A DNA stretch of 37,739 nucleotides, taken from positions 1 through 37,739 of the forward strand of contig JAKLEQ010000007.1 of the NCBI GenBank assembly GCA_022711635.1, in the 5' to 3' direction. Both the position numbers and the translations under genes were made by a program. The notes below the pieces were generated by a model. It had not been told where the DNA came from and searched no databases. It saw nothing but the letters and a program-made list of their open reading frames with translations. The stretch comes from Methanoregula sp. (GTDB taxonomy: Archaea > Halobacteriota > Methanomicrobia > Methanomicrobiales > Methanospirillaceae). Numbering within the stretch: the stretch's first letter is position 1; each line of letters opens with the position of its first letter. Below, piece after piece: positions 1 through 7,896 of this stretch.

Positions 1-284
1 GCCGCGATGACATACTTCGGTTCCGGCATCTGCTCCCAGACACGGCGGAGGCGCGATGCCTGCTTCCGGGTGACCCTCCCCGTAACAATGAGGATGTCCG
101 CGTGTCGCGGCGATCCTTTCGCTAGGATCCCGAACCTCTCGATGTCGAAGCGCGGCATAAGGCACGCGATGATCTCGATATCACAGGCGTTGCAGGCGCC
201 GCTGTTGAACACGGTAATCCACGGCGACTTCATCCGCGCCCAGCTGACGAGCCTCCCGCTCAGGGACCCGGCCTCTCCTGCCAT
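1..284 (-). CDS. Small [Fe-S] subunit of an Mbh-type membrane hydrogenase or oxidoreductase (NuoB/MbhJ-like), partial
   Basis: The N-terminal 94 codons of a NuoB/MbhJ family subunit are visible; the C-terminus lies beyond the left edge. These subunits carry the [4Fe-4S] cluster next to the catalytic large subunit and sit on the cytoplasmic side of the membrane complex. The sequence GACNACDIEIIA (C31, C34) and the following RFDIERFGI block match the hydrogenase-type pattern seen in EchC of this window (CNGCDIE...DVERFGI), not the CC motif of true NuoB. The start is the ATG at 284, preceded by a GGGGTGAT Shine-Dalgarno. It is the last visible gene of the operon that begins at 6253. The large subunit, NuoH-like and ferredoxin subunits are expected just outside the window, so hydrogenase activity itself cannot be confirmed here. 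Confidence 0.88.
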   Translation of the reverse strand, partial: MAGEAGSLSGRLVSWARMKSPWITVFNSGACNACDIEIIACLMPRFDIERFGILAKGSPRHADILIVTGRVTRKQASRLRRVWEQMPEPKYVIA

Positions 285-341
285 ACTAGTGCATCACCCC
301 GTGCCGGCTCATCAAGCTCCGGATCCCTGCAACTGAACGGT

Positions 342-671
342 TCACTTCTCCCACCTCAGGATAAATACCGCGACCGCAACGAGCGCGAGGTACCCCATTG
401 TCCCCCAGAGCGGGGCGTCCGGCGGGGCAAGGGCGAGTACAAGGGCTGCGACATGGACAACGGTGAAGAAGAGGGCGACGTAGAAGAATGCATACCCCGG
501 CTGGAAGACCTGTGCTTCGGCTGCCTCTCCCCCGACATACGGCATCACCTTGTTCCGGGACGGTTCGAACGGCGGGGCAATCCCTTTTGACCATGCGTAC
601 ATAAGGTAACCTGCCACGAGCGCAAGGAGTGCGATGATGAAGGGGGAAAAGAGGAGATCCATCGCCGCCAT
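342..671 (-). CDS. NuoA/MbhI-like small membrane subunit
   Basis: This 109-residue hydrophobic protein has about three membrane segments (residues about 8-28, 60-82, 88-106). A loop with EPSRNKVMPYVGGE precedes the second segment, as in NuoA, where an acidic, glycine-containing loop occupies this place. In complex I-like enzymes this subunit links the peripheral arm to the proton-pumping arm. Its start codon directly follows the stop of the antiporter gene upstream (672-674); a second in-frame ATG three codons later (662) is an alternative start. A gap of about 57 bases separates it from the small-subunit gene. Assignment to MbhI rather than another NuoA homologue rests on the operon context. 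Confidence 0.75.
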   Translation of the reverse strand: MAAMDLLFSPFIIALLALVAGYLMYAWSKGIAPPFEPSRNKVMPYVGGEAAEAQVFQPGYAFFYVALFFTVVHVAALVLALAPPDAPLWGTMGYLALVAVAVFILRWEK

Positions 672-2138
672 TCAGACCATCCCCCACGGGAAGAGCTGCT
701 CCGCTGCATGCGTTATCCAGTCGAACGACTCCGGGAAGAGCCCCAGGTAGACGGTCACGACGGCAAGCAGAACAACACACCCTGTTGCCCCCGCGGGAAA
801 TGAAGGGGAGATGCAATCGGCCGCACTGTCTTTTGGCGGTCCCCTGAAGAGCAGCGTCGAAAGTACCGGGACATAGTATCCCAGGGATACAAAACTGTTG
901 AGGGCAAGGATGAGGGCGAGCACGACACCGCTCATCATCGACGTCACCATGCCAGCCTGCTCAAGGAGCAGTTTTCCTAAAAATCCGCAGGTGAACGGAA
1001 CCCCGCTCAGGCCCAGGACGAAGATTGCAAAGGCGATCCCCAGTCCAGGGTGTCGTGTCCCGACTCCGCGCATCTGTCCGACATCGAACGATCCGCTTGC
1101 CCGCCCGAAGAGGTCTGCGACGAGGAATGATCCTGCCTTCATGACCCCATAGGCAATGGCGTAATAGAGGCCTGCGGTGAACCCGAGTTCGAGGTCGTAG
1201 ACCATTCCCATGCCAAACCCAAGCAGGATGTATCCCATCTGGGCTACGCTCGAGTACGCGAGAATGTAACGGATGTCCCGCTGGTTCAGTGCGAGGAGGT
1301 TGCCGGCTGTCATCGTGAGGATTGCAAGGAAGATGACCAGCATCCCGAGGTAAGAGAAGACGCCCGAGCCGAAGGGGAGGGCTGAGAGAGAGAGGAAAAG
1401 GGCAACAAGCACCCCGATCTTGGTTGCGCCGACGAGGATTGCGGTAACCCCTGCCGGTGCATGGGCATAGGCATCGGGGAGCCACGCATGGAGCGGTACA
1501 ACAGCAAGTTTCACCCCGTACCCGAAGACGAGAAGGATGGCTGCCGTAAGGAGCATTCCCCGGTCCGTGCCGGCGAGCGCATCGGGGAGCGCGGCCAATT
1601 CGAGCGTCTGCCCCGCAAAATACAGGAGCGCGATCCCAAGCAGCGCCGTAATTGTCCCGGCCACCCCCTGGAGGAGATACCGCATCGCGGCAGGTGTCGC
1701 CACCGGGTCCTCCCGGTGCCGGTACGCGACAAGGGCATAAACGGGCACTGCCGAGAGTTCGACGGCAACAAAGATGGTGAAGAGATCGGTGGCGAAACCA
1801 ACGGCAACCGCCCCGGCGAGTGCGAAGAGGATGAGCGGGTGGTAGAGATGGACGGGGCTCTCTGGATCCAGCAGCCCCTGCGAGGCGAATGCCGCGATCG
1901 CCCCGATCCCCGTGATCAGGAGGCCCGTCGTCAGACCAAGATAGGAGGTCTGGGGCGGAAGGGGAGTCTGCAATACCGCGACCAGCATCTGGAGGAAGGC
2001 GAGCGCGAGCCATATCGCCGAGAGCGTCCCGGCCCTCCCCCGGTATGCTGAGGGGAAAAGACGGATGACGGCGTACAGGACGATCCCCCCGAGGGCAAGA
2101 AAGACCGGCATGGTCGCTGCAGGCCCCTCGGGGATCAT
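672..2138 (-). CDS. Ion-translocating antiporter-like subunit (NuoN/MrpD/MbhH family)
   Basis: This 488-residue polytopic membrane protein belongs to the proton antiporter family shared by complex I, Mrp antiporters and group 4 hydrogenases. Visible family landmarks are the membrane glutamate in FVAVELSAVP (E127), the lysine in FGYGVKLAVVPLHAWLPDAY (K210) and a second lysine in VGATKIGV (K240), the full set expected of an ion-conducting module. The start chosen is the ATG at 2138, which overlaps the stop of the upstream fused antiporter gene as ATGA and follows a GGGGGTG sequence. A longer reading from 2228 would overlap that gene by 94 bases and adds a non-hydrophobic, unlikely N-terminus. 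By context it is the third antiporter module of the Mbh-type complex. Confidence 0.9.
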   Translation of the reverse strand: MIPEGPAATMPVFLALGGIVLYAVIRLFPSAYRGRAGTLSAIWLALAFLQMLVAVLQTPLPPQTSYLGLTTGLLITGIGAIAAFASQGLLDPESPVHLYHPLILFALAGAVAVGFATDLFTIFVAVELSAVPVYALVAYRHREDPVATPAAMRYLLQGVAGTITALLGIALLYFAGQTLELAALPDALAGTDRGMLLTAAILLVFGYGVKLAVVPLHAWLPDAYAHAPAGVTAILVGATKIGVLVALFLSLSALPFGSGVFSYLGMLVIFLAILTMTAGNLLALNQRDIRYILAYSSVAQMGYILLGFGMGMVYDLELGFTAGLYYAIAYGVMKAGSFLVADLFGRASGSFDVGQMRGVGTRHPGLGIAFAIFVLGLSGVPFTCGFLGKLLLEQAGMVTSMMSGVVLALILALNSFVSLGYYVPVLSTLLFRGPPKDSAADCISPSFPAGATGCVVLLAVVTVYLGLFPESFDWITHAAEQLFPWGMV

Positions 2139-5100
2139 GGGGGCACCCCCAGCAGGATAACGGCCATGAGGGCAAGGATGCCCCCGGTAAAGAGCGCGAT
2201 ATTTCCGCCCGCATCCCTGTCCTCCCACCGCATTGCGATCCTGCCTGCGGCGAAGAGGAGTTGGATTGCGGCTGCGACAGAGCGGAAAATCCCTGCAAAA
2301 GCTGCCTGGAGTACCCCTGCACCTGCGACAACACCACGGGCACCTGCTGCATACACGACATCCATGTCCACGAGCCGGGAGTCATGGGGCTCGAGGATCC
2401 CCTTGCCCACCGTAAAGAAAAATACAGCAGCGGCACCGAGCACGAGAATCGCACTCACGAGGTGAGCAGGATCATATGCTGCATAGTCAACGGGGACGGG
2501 GAGGAGAGCATAGAGCGCCTGCGGGAAGATCCCGATCAGGACGCATAATGCAGCCGCTCCCAGCATGCCTGCCTGCATGAGAAGCGGGGGATCGGTCGCG
2601 GATTCCGGGGCCGGGTTCCTCCCTTCCCGGAGAAACGCAAAGTATCCGAGTTTCAGGAACGAGAGGAATGTCCCGAACGACGCGATCTCCAGGAGCACCC
2701 AGATCCAGATACTGGTGTGCTCCGCGGCGGCGAGGACCATGCCCTTCGAGACGAACCCGTTGAAGAGGGGCACTCCCGCGATCGAGAACGCGGCGATCCA
2801 GAATGTAAGAGCCGTAACCGGCATCCTCTTCTGGAGACCTCCAACCCTGCTGAGCAGGTTCTCGCCGGTCTTCCAGACGATCACCCCGACCGCCATGAAG
2901 AGGAGCGCTTTGTAGAGGATGTGGTTGAAGACGTGTGCCATACCTCCGTCGAGCCCCAGCTGGGCGACGGTGTCTCCGGGGCCCAGCCAGCAGAGGATTC
3001 CCACCCCGGCGACCATGTACCCGACCTGCGAGACGATGTGGTACGAGAGCAGCCGGCGCATGTCGTTCTGGAAGACCGCGAAGGCCACACCGTAGACTGC
3101 CATGAATGCCCCCATGAAGGCGATGTACTCCGTTCCCGGCTGTGCCCGGGCGAGGAGATAGACCGCTGCTTTGGTGGTATAGACAGAGAGGAATACACTC
3201 GCAACGAAGTTCGCCCGGGGATACGCGTCGGGAAGCCATGTATGCAGGGGGATGAATGCAATGTTCACCCCGATCCCAAGGACGATAAGGATGGTAGCCC
3301 AGAACAAGTACGCGGATCCGGCGATATTTCCCAGCGGACCGACAACCAGGGATCCCCCGCCGAGCAGGAGAAGCGCGATGCCGGCAGCAAGCAGTGTACC
3401 GCCAAGACCGTGATACAGGAGATACCGGAAGCCCGCGGCAACCGCTTCCCCTCCCTCCTGCCAGATCAGGAACGTGGAAGTGACCGCCATCAGCTCCCAG
3501 AAGACAAGGAGCGTGATCCAGTCCCCCGCGAACGCGACGCCGAGCGCCGAGCCGGCGTAGAGAAGCGCAAAGAGGTGGAGGCGCGGGGGAGCGACTGCAG
3601 CCGCATAGAGAATGGCGAGGAGGGTGATTATGGCAAAGATAACCCCGGTCAGGTACGAGAGGGAGTCTACACGGAGAATCGTCAGAGTGTACCCCATGAA
3701 CGGGACGCTCCATTGCATGACGCCTTCGGAAACCGGACCGGTGATGTACCCGCCGGGCAGCACCAGAACATCGAGGAGCCCGACGACACCCAGCAGGACG
3801 AGCCCTGCCTGCCGTGCCCTGCCGGAAAGCGCGAGCACGAGCGGTGCCCCGACAAAGAAGATGATAAACGGTGGGACTGCAGTCCCATACAGGATCCCCC
3901 CGGGGATTGTGGCGGCGGCCCCCGTCACGACGGAAGCGACCTGTGTGCAGAGGGCGAACGGGCTGAACGGGGAGCTCGTCCAGAAACCAAGAACGACTGC
4001 CCCGGCCGCAGTCAGGATTACCGGGCCGCGGAGCGTCCAGCGCACGCGGGGAATATCGGTTACGCACTCCGGGAAGAAGGCCCGCATGATGACCGGCAGA
4101 AAATAGGCGAGGTTCAGGACGCTCGCCCCGACAAGGATAAGCAGCATCCACCATTCGCCGGAATAGCCCGCCCCGATCCCGACCGAGAGGTACCACTTGG
4201 CGATGAACCCTGCCATGGGTGGCAGCCCTGCCATCGAGAGCGCTGCGAGCGTGAACGCAATAAATTCGTACGGCATTTTCCTCCCGAGACCGTCCAGTTC
4301 CGAGATCCTGGTTTTACCCGTTTCGACAGCGACGGCTCCAGCCACGAAGAACATGCAGAGTTTCCCCAGTGCATGGGCAGCAAACGCGTACGTTGCGCCG
4401 ATGACCGCAGCCATCCTCCAGCTGTCAGAGACGCCGGTGATCCCGGCCGGCAGGAGCACGGCAATGCCAAGGACCATGTAACTGAGCTGGCTGACCGTGG
4501 AGTAGGCGAGCCGGAGCTTGAAATCATCCTGCATCAGCGCGAGCAGGGAACCCGTGACAATGGTGACGACGGCGGCAATAATTACCCATTCCCGCAGGCC
4601 AAGGCCGATCATCAGGTCAGGCCCGTACAGGTAGAGGATGAGCCGCATCAGGCCGAAGACCCCGGTGTTGACCACGGCGACAGCGTGCAGGAGCCCGCTG
4701 ACCGGGGTCGGGGCGACCATGGCGCTCGGGAGCCAGCCGTGCAGGGGCACGATAGCCGCCTTGACCCCGAAGCCGATAAAGAGGAGGAGGAAGGCAAGGC
4801 GGGCGAATTCCGGTGCAAGGATGCCCACGCCGGGATTTCCGCCCGCGATGAAGTCCAGGGAGCTGCCCATCCCCAAGAGCGTCATCATGCCCGCCAGAAT
4901 TGCGATACCCCCTCCCTGGGTATAGATGAGATACTTTTGTCCCGCCGCCAGTGCTTCTTTTGTCTCCGTGTGGACAACCAGCGGGTAGGCGGCAATGGCG
5001 AGGATCTCGTAAAAGACGAAGAGGGAGAAGACGTTGGTGGAGAGTGCAACTCCCATCACGGCACCGATCGTTATGGCAAAACAGGCGTAGTACCGTGTCT

Positions 5101-5431
5101 GGGCGTGTTCATGCCGGCCCCGCATGTACCCGATGCTGTAGACCGTGGTAATGATCCAGAGACCTGATGAGAGACAGGCAAAGAGCAGTCCCAGTGCATC
5201 GGCATACAGGTGGAGAGAAAGCCCGGGGAGCACCGCAAGTGGTGGGGTGGAGAGCGGATGTGCTGTGAATGCGGACGGGAGGACAAAAAGGCAGAGGCAG
5301 AATGTCAGGACGGCTGCAAGGAGGGATACCCCTTCCCGTGTGTCCGGGTGCCGGTTCAGGAGGATAATAGCACAACTTGCCGCAAACGGGACGAGGAGTA
5401 TTACGGGGAGGATCCACGCGGGGGAATCCAT
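2135..5431 (-). CDS. Giant two-module antiporter subunit (two NuoL/M/N-like domains fused in one protein)
   Basis: This open frame of 1098 residues is about twice the usual family length and contains two antiporter modules. Module 1 (about 1-500) shows FYEILA (E142), GVKAAIVPLHGWLP (K224) and APTPVSGLLHAVAVVNTG, where the usual lysine is N255. Module 2 (about 560-1098) shows FWELMA (E646), GVNIAFIPLHTWLPDAY with N723 in place of the usual lysine, and VYTTKAAVY (K754). The protein should lie in the membrane and conduct H+ or Na+ driven by the redox part of the complex. Its start overlaps the NuoK-like stop as TGATG; a GTG one codon upstream (5434, GTGA overlap) is equally possible. Its 3' end overlaps the next antiporter gene as ATGA. 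No frameshift or stop breaks the frame between modules, so the fusion is real in this sequence. Confidence 0.9.
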   Translation of the reverse strand: MDSPAWILPVILLVPFAASCAIILLNRHPDTREGVSLLAAVLTFCLCLFVLPSAFTAHPLSTPPLAVLPGLSLHLYADALGLLFACLSSGLWIITTVYSIGYMRGRHEHAQTRYYACFAITIGAVMGVALSTNVFSLFVFYEILAIAAYPLVVHTETKEALAAGQKYLIYTQGGGIAILAGMMTLLGMGSSLDFIAGGNPGVGILAPEFARLAFLLLFIGFGVKAAIVPLHGWLPSAMVAPTPVSGLLHAVAVVNTGVFGLMRLILYLYGPDLMIGLGLREWVIIAAVVTIVTGSLLALMQDDFKLRLAYSTVSQLSYMVLGIAVLLPAGITGVSDSWRMAAVIGATYAFAAHALGKLCMFFVAGAVAVETGKTRISELDGLGRKMPYEFIAFTLAALSMAGLPPMAGFIAKWYLSVGIGAGYSGEWWMLLILVGASVLNLAYFLPVIMRAFFPECVTDIPRVRWTLRGPVILTAAGAVVLGFWTSSPFSPFALCTQVASVVTGAAATIPGGILYGTAVPPFIIFFVGAPLVLALSGRARQAGLVLLGVVGLLDVLVLPGGYITGPVSEGVMQWSVPFMGYTLTILRVDSLSYLTGVIFAIITLLAILYAAAVAPPRLHLFALLYAGSALGVAFAGDWITLLVFWELMAVTSTFLIWQEGGEAVAAGFRYLLYHGLGGTLLAAGIALLLLGGGSLVVGPLGNIAGSAYLFWATILIVLGIGVNIAFIPLHTWLPDAYPRANFVASVFLSVYTTKAAVYLLARAQPGTEYIAFMGAFMAVYGVAFAVFQNDMRRLLSYHIVSQVGYMVAGVGILCWLGPGDTVAQLGLDGGMAHVFNHILYKALLFMAVGVIVWKTGENLLSRVGGLQKRMPVTALTFWIAAFSIAGVPLFNGFVSKGMVLAAAEHTSIWIWVLLEIASFGTFLSFLKLGYFAFLREGRNPAPESATDPPLLMQAGMLGAAALCVLIGIFPQALYALLPVPVDYAAYDPAHLVSAILVLGAAAVFFFTVGKGILEPHDSRLVDMDVVYAAGARGVVAGAGVLQAAFAGIFRSVAAAIQLLFAAGRIAMRWEDRDAGGNIALFTGGILALMAVILLGVPP

Positions 5432-5760
5432 CACGATCCATCCCCGCCGGCCTGCCGGAAGATAGCAGCAGAGTCCAGTGTCCCATACGTCTTTTTCAGC
5501 AGGATCGCAAGAGCAAGGGCAACCCCCGCAACGACTGCTTCAATGGCGATGACTGTTATCACGACTGCCTGGGAAACCCCGGTATGCCCGGCAGCATATC
5601 CGCCGGCGATGAAGAGCAGACATGCACCTTTCCCGCAGAACTCGAGCCCCATGATCATCTTGATGAGATGCCCCCGTGCGATCATGCAGGCAAGACCTAC
5701 TGCGAAAAGAGAGGCGGACGCGAGAAGGATGATCGGGAGCAGGAGGTCCCCGTTATTCAT
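5431..5760 (-). CDS. NuoK/MrpC/MbhG-like membrane subunit
   Basis: A 109-residue protein with three membrane segments. The two buried glutamates that mark the NuoK/MrpC family are present: MIMGLEFCGKG (E40) and VIAIEAVVAGVAL (E74). In complex I and Mrp/Mbh complexes these residues lie on the hydrophilic axis that transmits energy to the antiporter modules. The gene overlaps its upstream neighbour by ATGA and its downstream neighbour by TGATG, so translation of the whole cluster is probably coupled. The short charged C-terminal tail after residue 88 is ordinary for the family. Confidence 0.88.
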   Translation of the reverse strand: MNNGDLLLPIILLASASLFAVGLACMIARGHLIKMIMGLEFCGKGACLLFIAGGYAAGHTGVSQAVVITVIAIEAVVAGVALALAILLKKTYGTLDSAAIFRQAGGDGS

Positions 5761-5993
5761 GAGGAGTCCTCCTTCCCCCGCACGGAAACGAGGAGGAGGA
5801 TCGACATGACCCCGGCAAGGATGATGAATCCCTGGAGAACGACCTCGAACGTGCGATCCTTCCAGAGGACCGCCCCTACCGGTTCTGCAACTATCGCAAC
5901 TGCCGGAACGGAGGGCAGCCTGAGGAGGAGCACGCAGAAGAGGATCGCAAAGGCGATGACGAATGTGGGGGCGTATGCTTCCCGGGAATTCAT
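5757..5993 (-). CDS. Small membrane subunit, MbhE-like (MrpA/B C-terminal or NuoJ C-terminal equivalent)
   Basis: This 78-residue protein has two hydrophobic segments (about 8-26 and 52-70) separated by a loop containing EPVGAVLWKDRTFEVVLQGF. A Trp/Arg-containing loop followed by an FIILAGVMSILLLV helix resembles the MbhE/MrpB end of the split NuoJ-like unit. With the preceding 87-residue protein it probably rebuilds one NuoJ-type subunit. It overlaps both neighbours by ATGA. The family call is based on pattern and position and is less certain than those of the larger subunits. Confidence 0.65.
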   Translation of the reverse strand: MNSREAYAPTFVIAFAILFCVLLLRLPSVPAVAIVAEPVGAVLWKDRTFEVVLQGFIILAGVMSILLLVSVRGKEDSS

Positions 5994-6253
5994 GAAGGCA
6001 CCTCGGTCTCTTCCCCGCCGGAGAGGATCAGAGCGACAAGGAAGAGCACCGCAACGAGACCCGCTCCGACGGTGAGCTCAAGCGCTCCTGCGTACGGGGA
6101 GGAGAGGAGGAAGAAGGTGCCTGCAAGACAGATGCTTGATACGGCAAAGGCCGCGATGGACCGGATGAGGTTTGTATGTACGACAGCCAGAAGCGCTGCT
6201 GCAACTGTGGCACAGCAAAGGGCTGCGATGACAAGGATTGTGTATTCCGGCAC
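5990..6253 (-). CDS. Small membrane subunit, MbhD/NuoJ-like; first gene of the Mbh-type operon
   Basis: This 87-residue protein has three membrane segments. The third contains ALELTVGAGLVAVLFLVAL (E59), the signature of the MbhD/DUF4040 and NuoJ-like subunits that contribute a flexible helix to the ion pathway. The start is GTG at 6253, chosen because GGGAGTG stands seven bases upstream (6261-6267). No upstream gene is close, and a candidate promoter lies at 6322-6337, so this is the first gene of the operon running to the left edge. Its stop overlaps the next start as ATGA. Confidence 0.75.
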   Translation of the reverse strand: MPEYTILVIAALCCATVAAALLAVVHTNLIRSIAAFAVSSICLAGTFFLLSSPYAGALELTVGAGLVAVLFLVALILSGGEETEVPS

Positions 6254-6321
6254 TTCGATTCACTCCCATTCACGGGTAGAAACCGGCCTGCTCTGAAACA
6301 AATGCCAATACCACAAAAGAG

Positions 6322-6337
6322 AACTTAAACCTTTGGG
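6322..6337 (-). promoter_or_regulatory. Candidate BRE/TATA promoter of the Mbh-type operon
   Basis: On the minus strand the sequence reads CCAAAGGTTTAAGT, a purine-rich BRE-like stretch followed by a weak TATA box. Transcription would begin near 6300 and give a leader of about 45 bases before the GTG start at 6253. It is the best candidate in the 171-base gap between the two hydrogenase operons, but its match to the archaeal consensus is only moderate. Confidence 0.4.
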
Positions 6338-6377
6338 AACGTGAGGCCGGTCCAATTCTGAACGTTTTGATCCGGGA

Positions 6378-6396
6378 TCCGGCAGGACCTGCCGGA
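6378..6396. promoter_or_regulatory. Perfect 19-bp palindrome between the ech and Mbh-type operons
   Basis: The sequence TCCGGCAGG-A-CCTGCCGGA is a perfect inverted repeat with nine-base arms. It lies just beyond the ech oligo-T terminator and about 40 bases upstream of the candidate Mbh TATA box. It could be an operator for a dimeric regulator or a hairpin. The oligo-T run precedes it in the ech transcription direction, so it is not the stem of a classical intrinsic terminator for that operon. Confidence 0.5.
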
Positions 6397-6407
6397 CCCT
6401 GGTTGAT

Positions 6408-6416
6408 AAAAAAAAA
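6408..6416 (-). terminator. Oligo-T terminator of the ech operon
   Basis: Nine consecutive A residues on the plus strand give T9 in the nontemplate strand of the ech transcript, eight bases after the echF stop codon. Archaeal RNA polymerase terminates at such oligo-T tracts. This marks the end of the ech operon and separates it from the Mbh-type operon. Confidence 0.7.
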
Positions 6417-6424
6417 GGATCCGG

Positions 6425-6811
6425 CTATCCTGTTGACTCCGTTTTACCGGCAGGAGGCTTTACCGGTTTCACGTACGTTATCGCCACGACCTCGACGCCC
6501 TTTGCAGTTGCCGGTGCAGAATACTGGGTGTCCATGAACAGGCATTTCACCGGGCAGGTATCGACGCAGGAATTGCACACCACGCAACGGAACCGGTCGA
6601 TCTGCCAGGTCTTTGCCTCCTTGGAGATGAGGATCGCCTGTGCCGGGCACTTCCTCTGGCAGGTCCCGCAGGAGATGCACCGCGCCGGATCGATGGTCAC
6701 GTGACCCCGTGAAAGCCCGGTCTTCTTTGCTGCCTGTGCAGGGTAAAGGATTGTCGCAGGACGAGAGAGAATTGTCCTCAGTGCCGTTTTTGTCATCTCG
6801 AAGAATGTCAT
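6425..6811 (-). CDS. echF: Ech hydrogenase polyferredoxin subunit EchF
   Basis: This 128-residue protein has two [4Fe-4S] ferredoxin motifs: C45, C48, C51, C55 and C76, C79, C82, C86. It passes electrons from ferredoxin to the EchC cluster. A hydrophobic N-terminal part and a 35-residue proline-rich tail flank the cluster domain. The ATG at 6811 was chosen because GGTGA, which includes the echE stop, lies at the proper distance; the longer frame from 6832 would overlap echE by 16 bases and put that Shine-Dalgarno inside the gene. It is the last gene of the ech operon and is followed at once by an oligo-T terminator. Confidence 0.92.
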   Translation of the reverse strand: MTFFEMTKTALRTILSRPATILYPAQAAKKTGLSRGHVTIDPARCISCGTCQRKCPAQAILISKEAKTWQIDRFRCVVCNSCVDTCPVKCLFMDTQYSAPATAKGVEVVAITYVKPVKPPAGKTESTG

Positions 6812-6816
6812 TGCGC

Positions 6817-7896
6817 TCACCGCTCCGTGCAACTGATACAGGGATCTATCGAGAGGACGATCACCGGGACATCGGCAAGTTCGCAGCCCTGCAGCATCTT
6901 GATCAGCGGGGGGATGTTGGTGAGCGTTGGCGTCCTGATCCTTGACCTGACGAGGAATTTCGTCCCGTTCCCCTTGATGTAATGGACGAGCTCTCCCCGC
7001 GGCTGTTCAGCCCGGGTGAAATATTCTCCGTCCGGTGCCCCGGTCACCTTCACGTCAACCGGGCCATCCGGGATCTTTTTGATTGCCTGCCGGATGAGGT
7101 CGGTCGACGCGAAAAGCTCCTTTGATCGGACAAGGCAGCGGGAGTAGCAGTCCCCGCAGCTGTCGGTCACCATCTGGAAGTTGAGCTTCCCGTATGCGCC
7201 ATACCCCAGTTTCCGCATATCGATGGCAACCCCGCTCCCCCGTGCGGTTGGCCCGACTGCCCCCGTCATGTAGGCATCGTTCCTGGAGATGATCCCGACA
7301 TTCCGGAGCCGGTGTTTCACCGTTGCGTCGTGCAGGAAGACATTCGTCAGTTCCTGCATCTCCCGGTCGAGGACGTCGAGGCCTTTTGCCATCTCGTCCA
7401 GTTTCTCGTTGGTAATGTCCCGCCGCACCCCGCCGATCTTGCAGGACCCCTGGATCACCCGGCCGCCGGTCGTCTGTTCGAAGACGTCGAGGACACGTTC
7501 GCGGATCCGCCATGCATTCATGAACAGGTTCTCGAATCCGAATGAGTCCGCAAAGAGCCCGAGCCAGAGGAGGTGGGAATGGAGCCTCGAGTACTCGGAC
7601 CAGATCGTCCGCAGATACTGGGCGCGTTCGGGCACGTCAATCTTCATGATCTGCTCGATCCCGACACAGTAGGTCATCCCGTGGATGAAACTGCAGATGC
7701 CGCAGGTGCGCTCCGCGACATAGGTGTATTCGGTGAACTCCCGCTTCTCCACAAGTTTTTCGAACCCGCGGTGGATGTACCCGATGGAGGGGATAACATC
7801 GACGACCCGCTCGTCCTCGAGTACCAGATCGAGATGGATAGGTTCCGGGAGCACCGGGTGCTGCGGCCCGAAGGGAACGACGATCTGTTTTGTCAT
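6817..7896 (-). CDS. echE: Ech hydrogenase large (NiFe-binding) subunit EchE
   Basis: This 359-residue large subunit of a group 4 [NiFe] hydrogenase interconverts H+ and H2. The nickel-iron ligands are visible as RTCGICSFIHG (C65, C68) and DPCISCTER at the extreme C-terminus (C353, C356). The protein ends three residues after the last cysteine, so there is no C-terminal extension to remove during maturation. It is related to NuoD. The start overlaps the echD stop as ATGA. The four intact metal-binding cysteines make this an active hydrogenase subunit rather than a NuoD-like redox-inert relative. Confidence 0.96.
   Translation of the reverse strand: MTKQIVVPFGPQHPVLPEPIHLDLVLEDERVVDVIPSIGYIHRGFEKLVEKREFTEYTYVAERTCGICSFIHGMTYCVGIEQIMKIDVPERAQYLRTIWSEYSRLHSHLLWLGLFADSFGFENLFMNAWRIRERVLDVFEQTTGGRVIQGSCKIGGVRRDITNEKLDEMAKGLDVLDREMQELTNVFLHDATVKHRLRNVGIISRNDAYMTGAVGPTARGSGVAIDMRKLGYGAYGKLNFQMVTDSCGDCYSRCLVRSKELFASTDLIRQAIKKIPDGPVDVKVTGAPDGEYFTRAEQPRGELVHYIKGNGTKFLVRSRIRTPTLTNIPPLIKMLQGCELADVPVIVLSIDPCISCTER

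Noticed and set aside
7-336. Plus-strand frame of 109 residues at the left edge.
   Set aside because: It is opposite the NuoB/MbhJ-like gene, which has clear motifs on the minus strand.
2717-5167. A very long plus-strand open frame of 816 residues opposite the fused antiporter gene.
   Set aside because: Its protein is charged and repetitive without any fold or family pattern. It exists because the codon bias of the membrane protein on the other strand leaves few stops. The minus-strand gene has strong family motifs.
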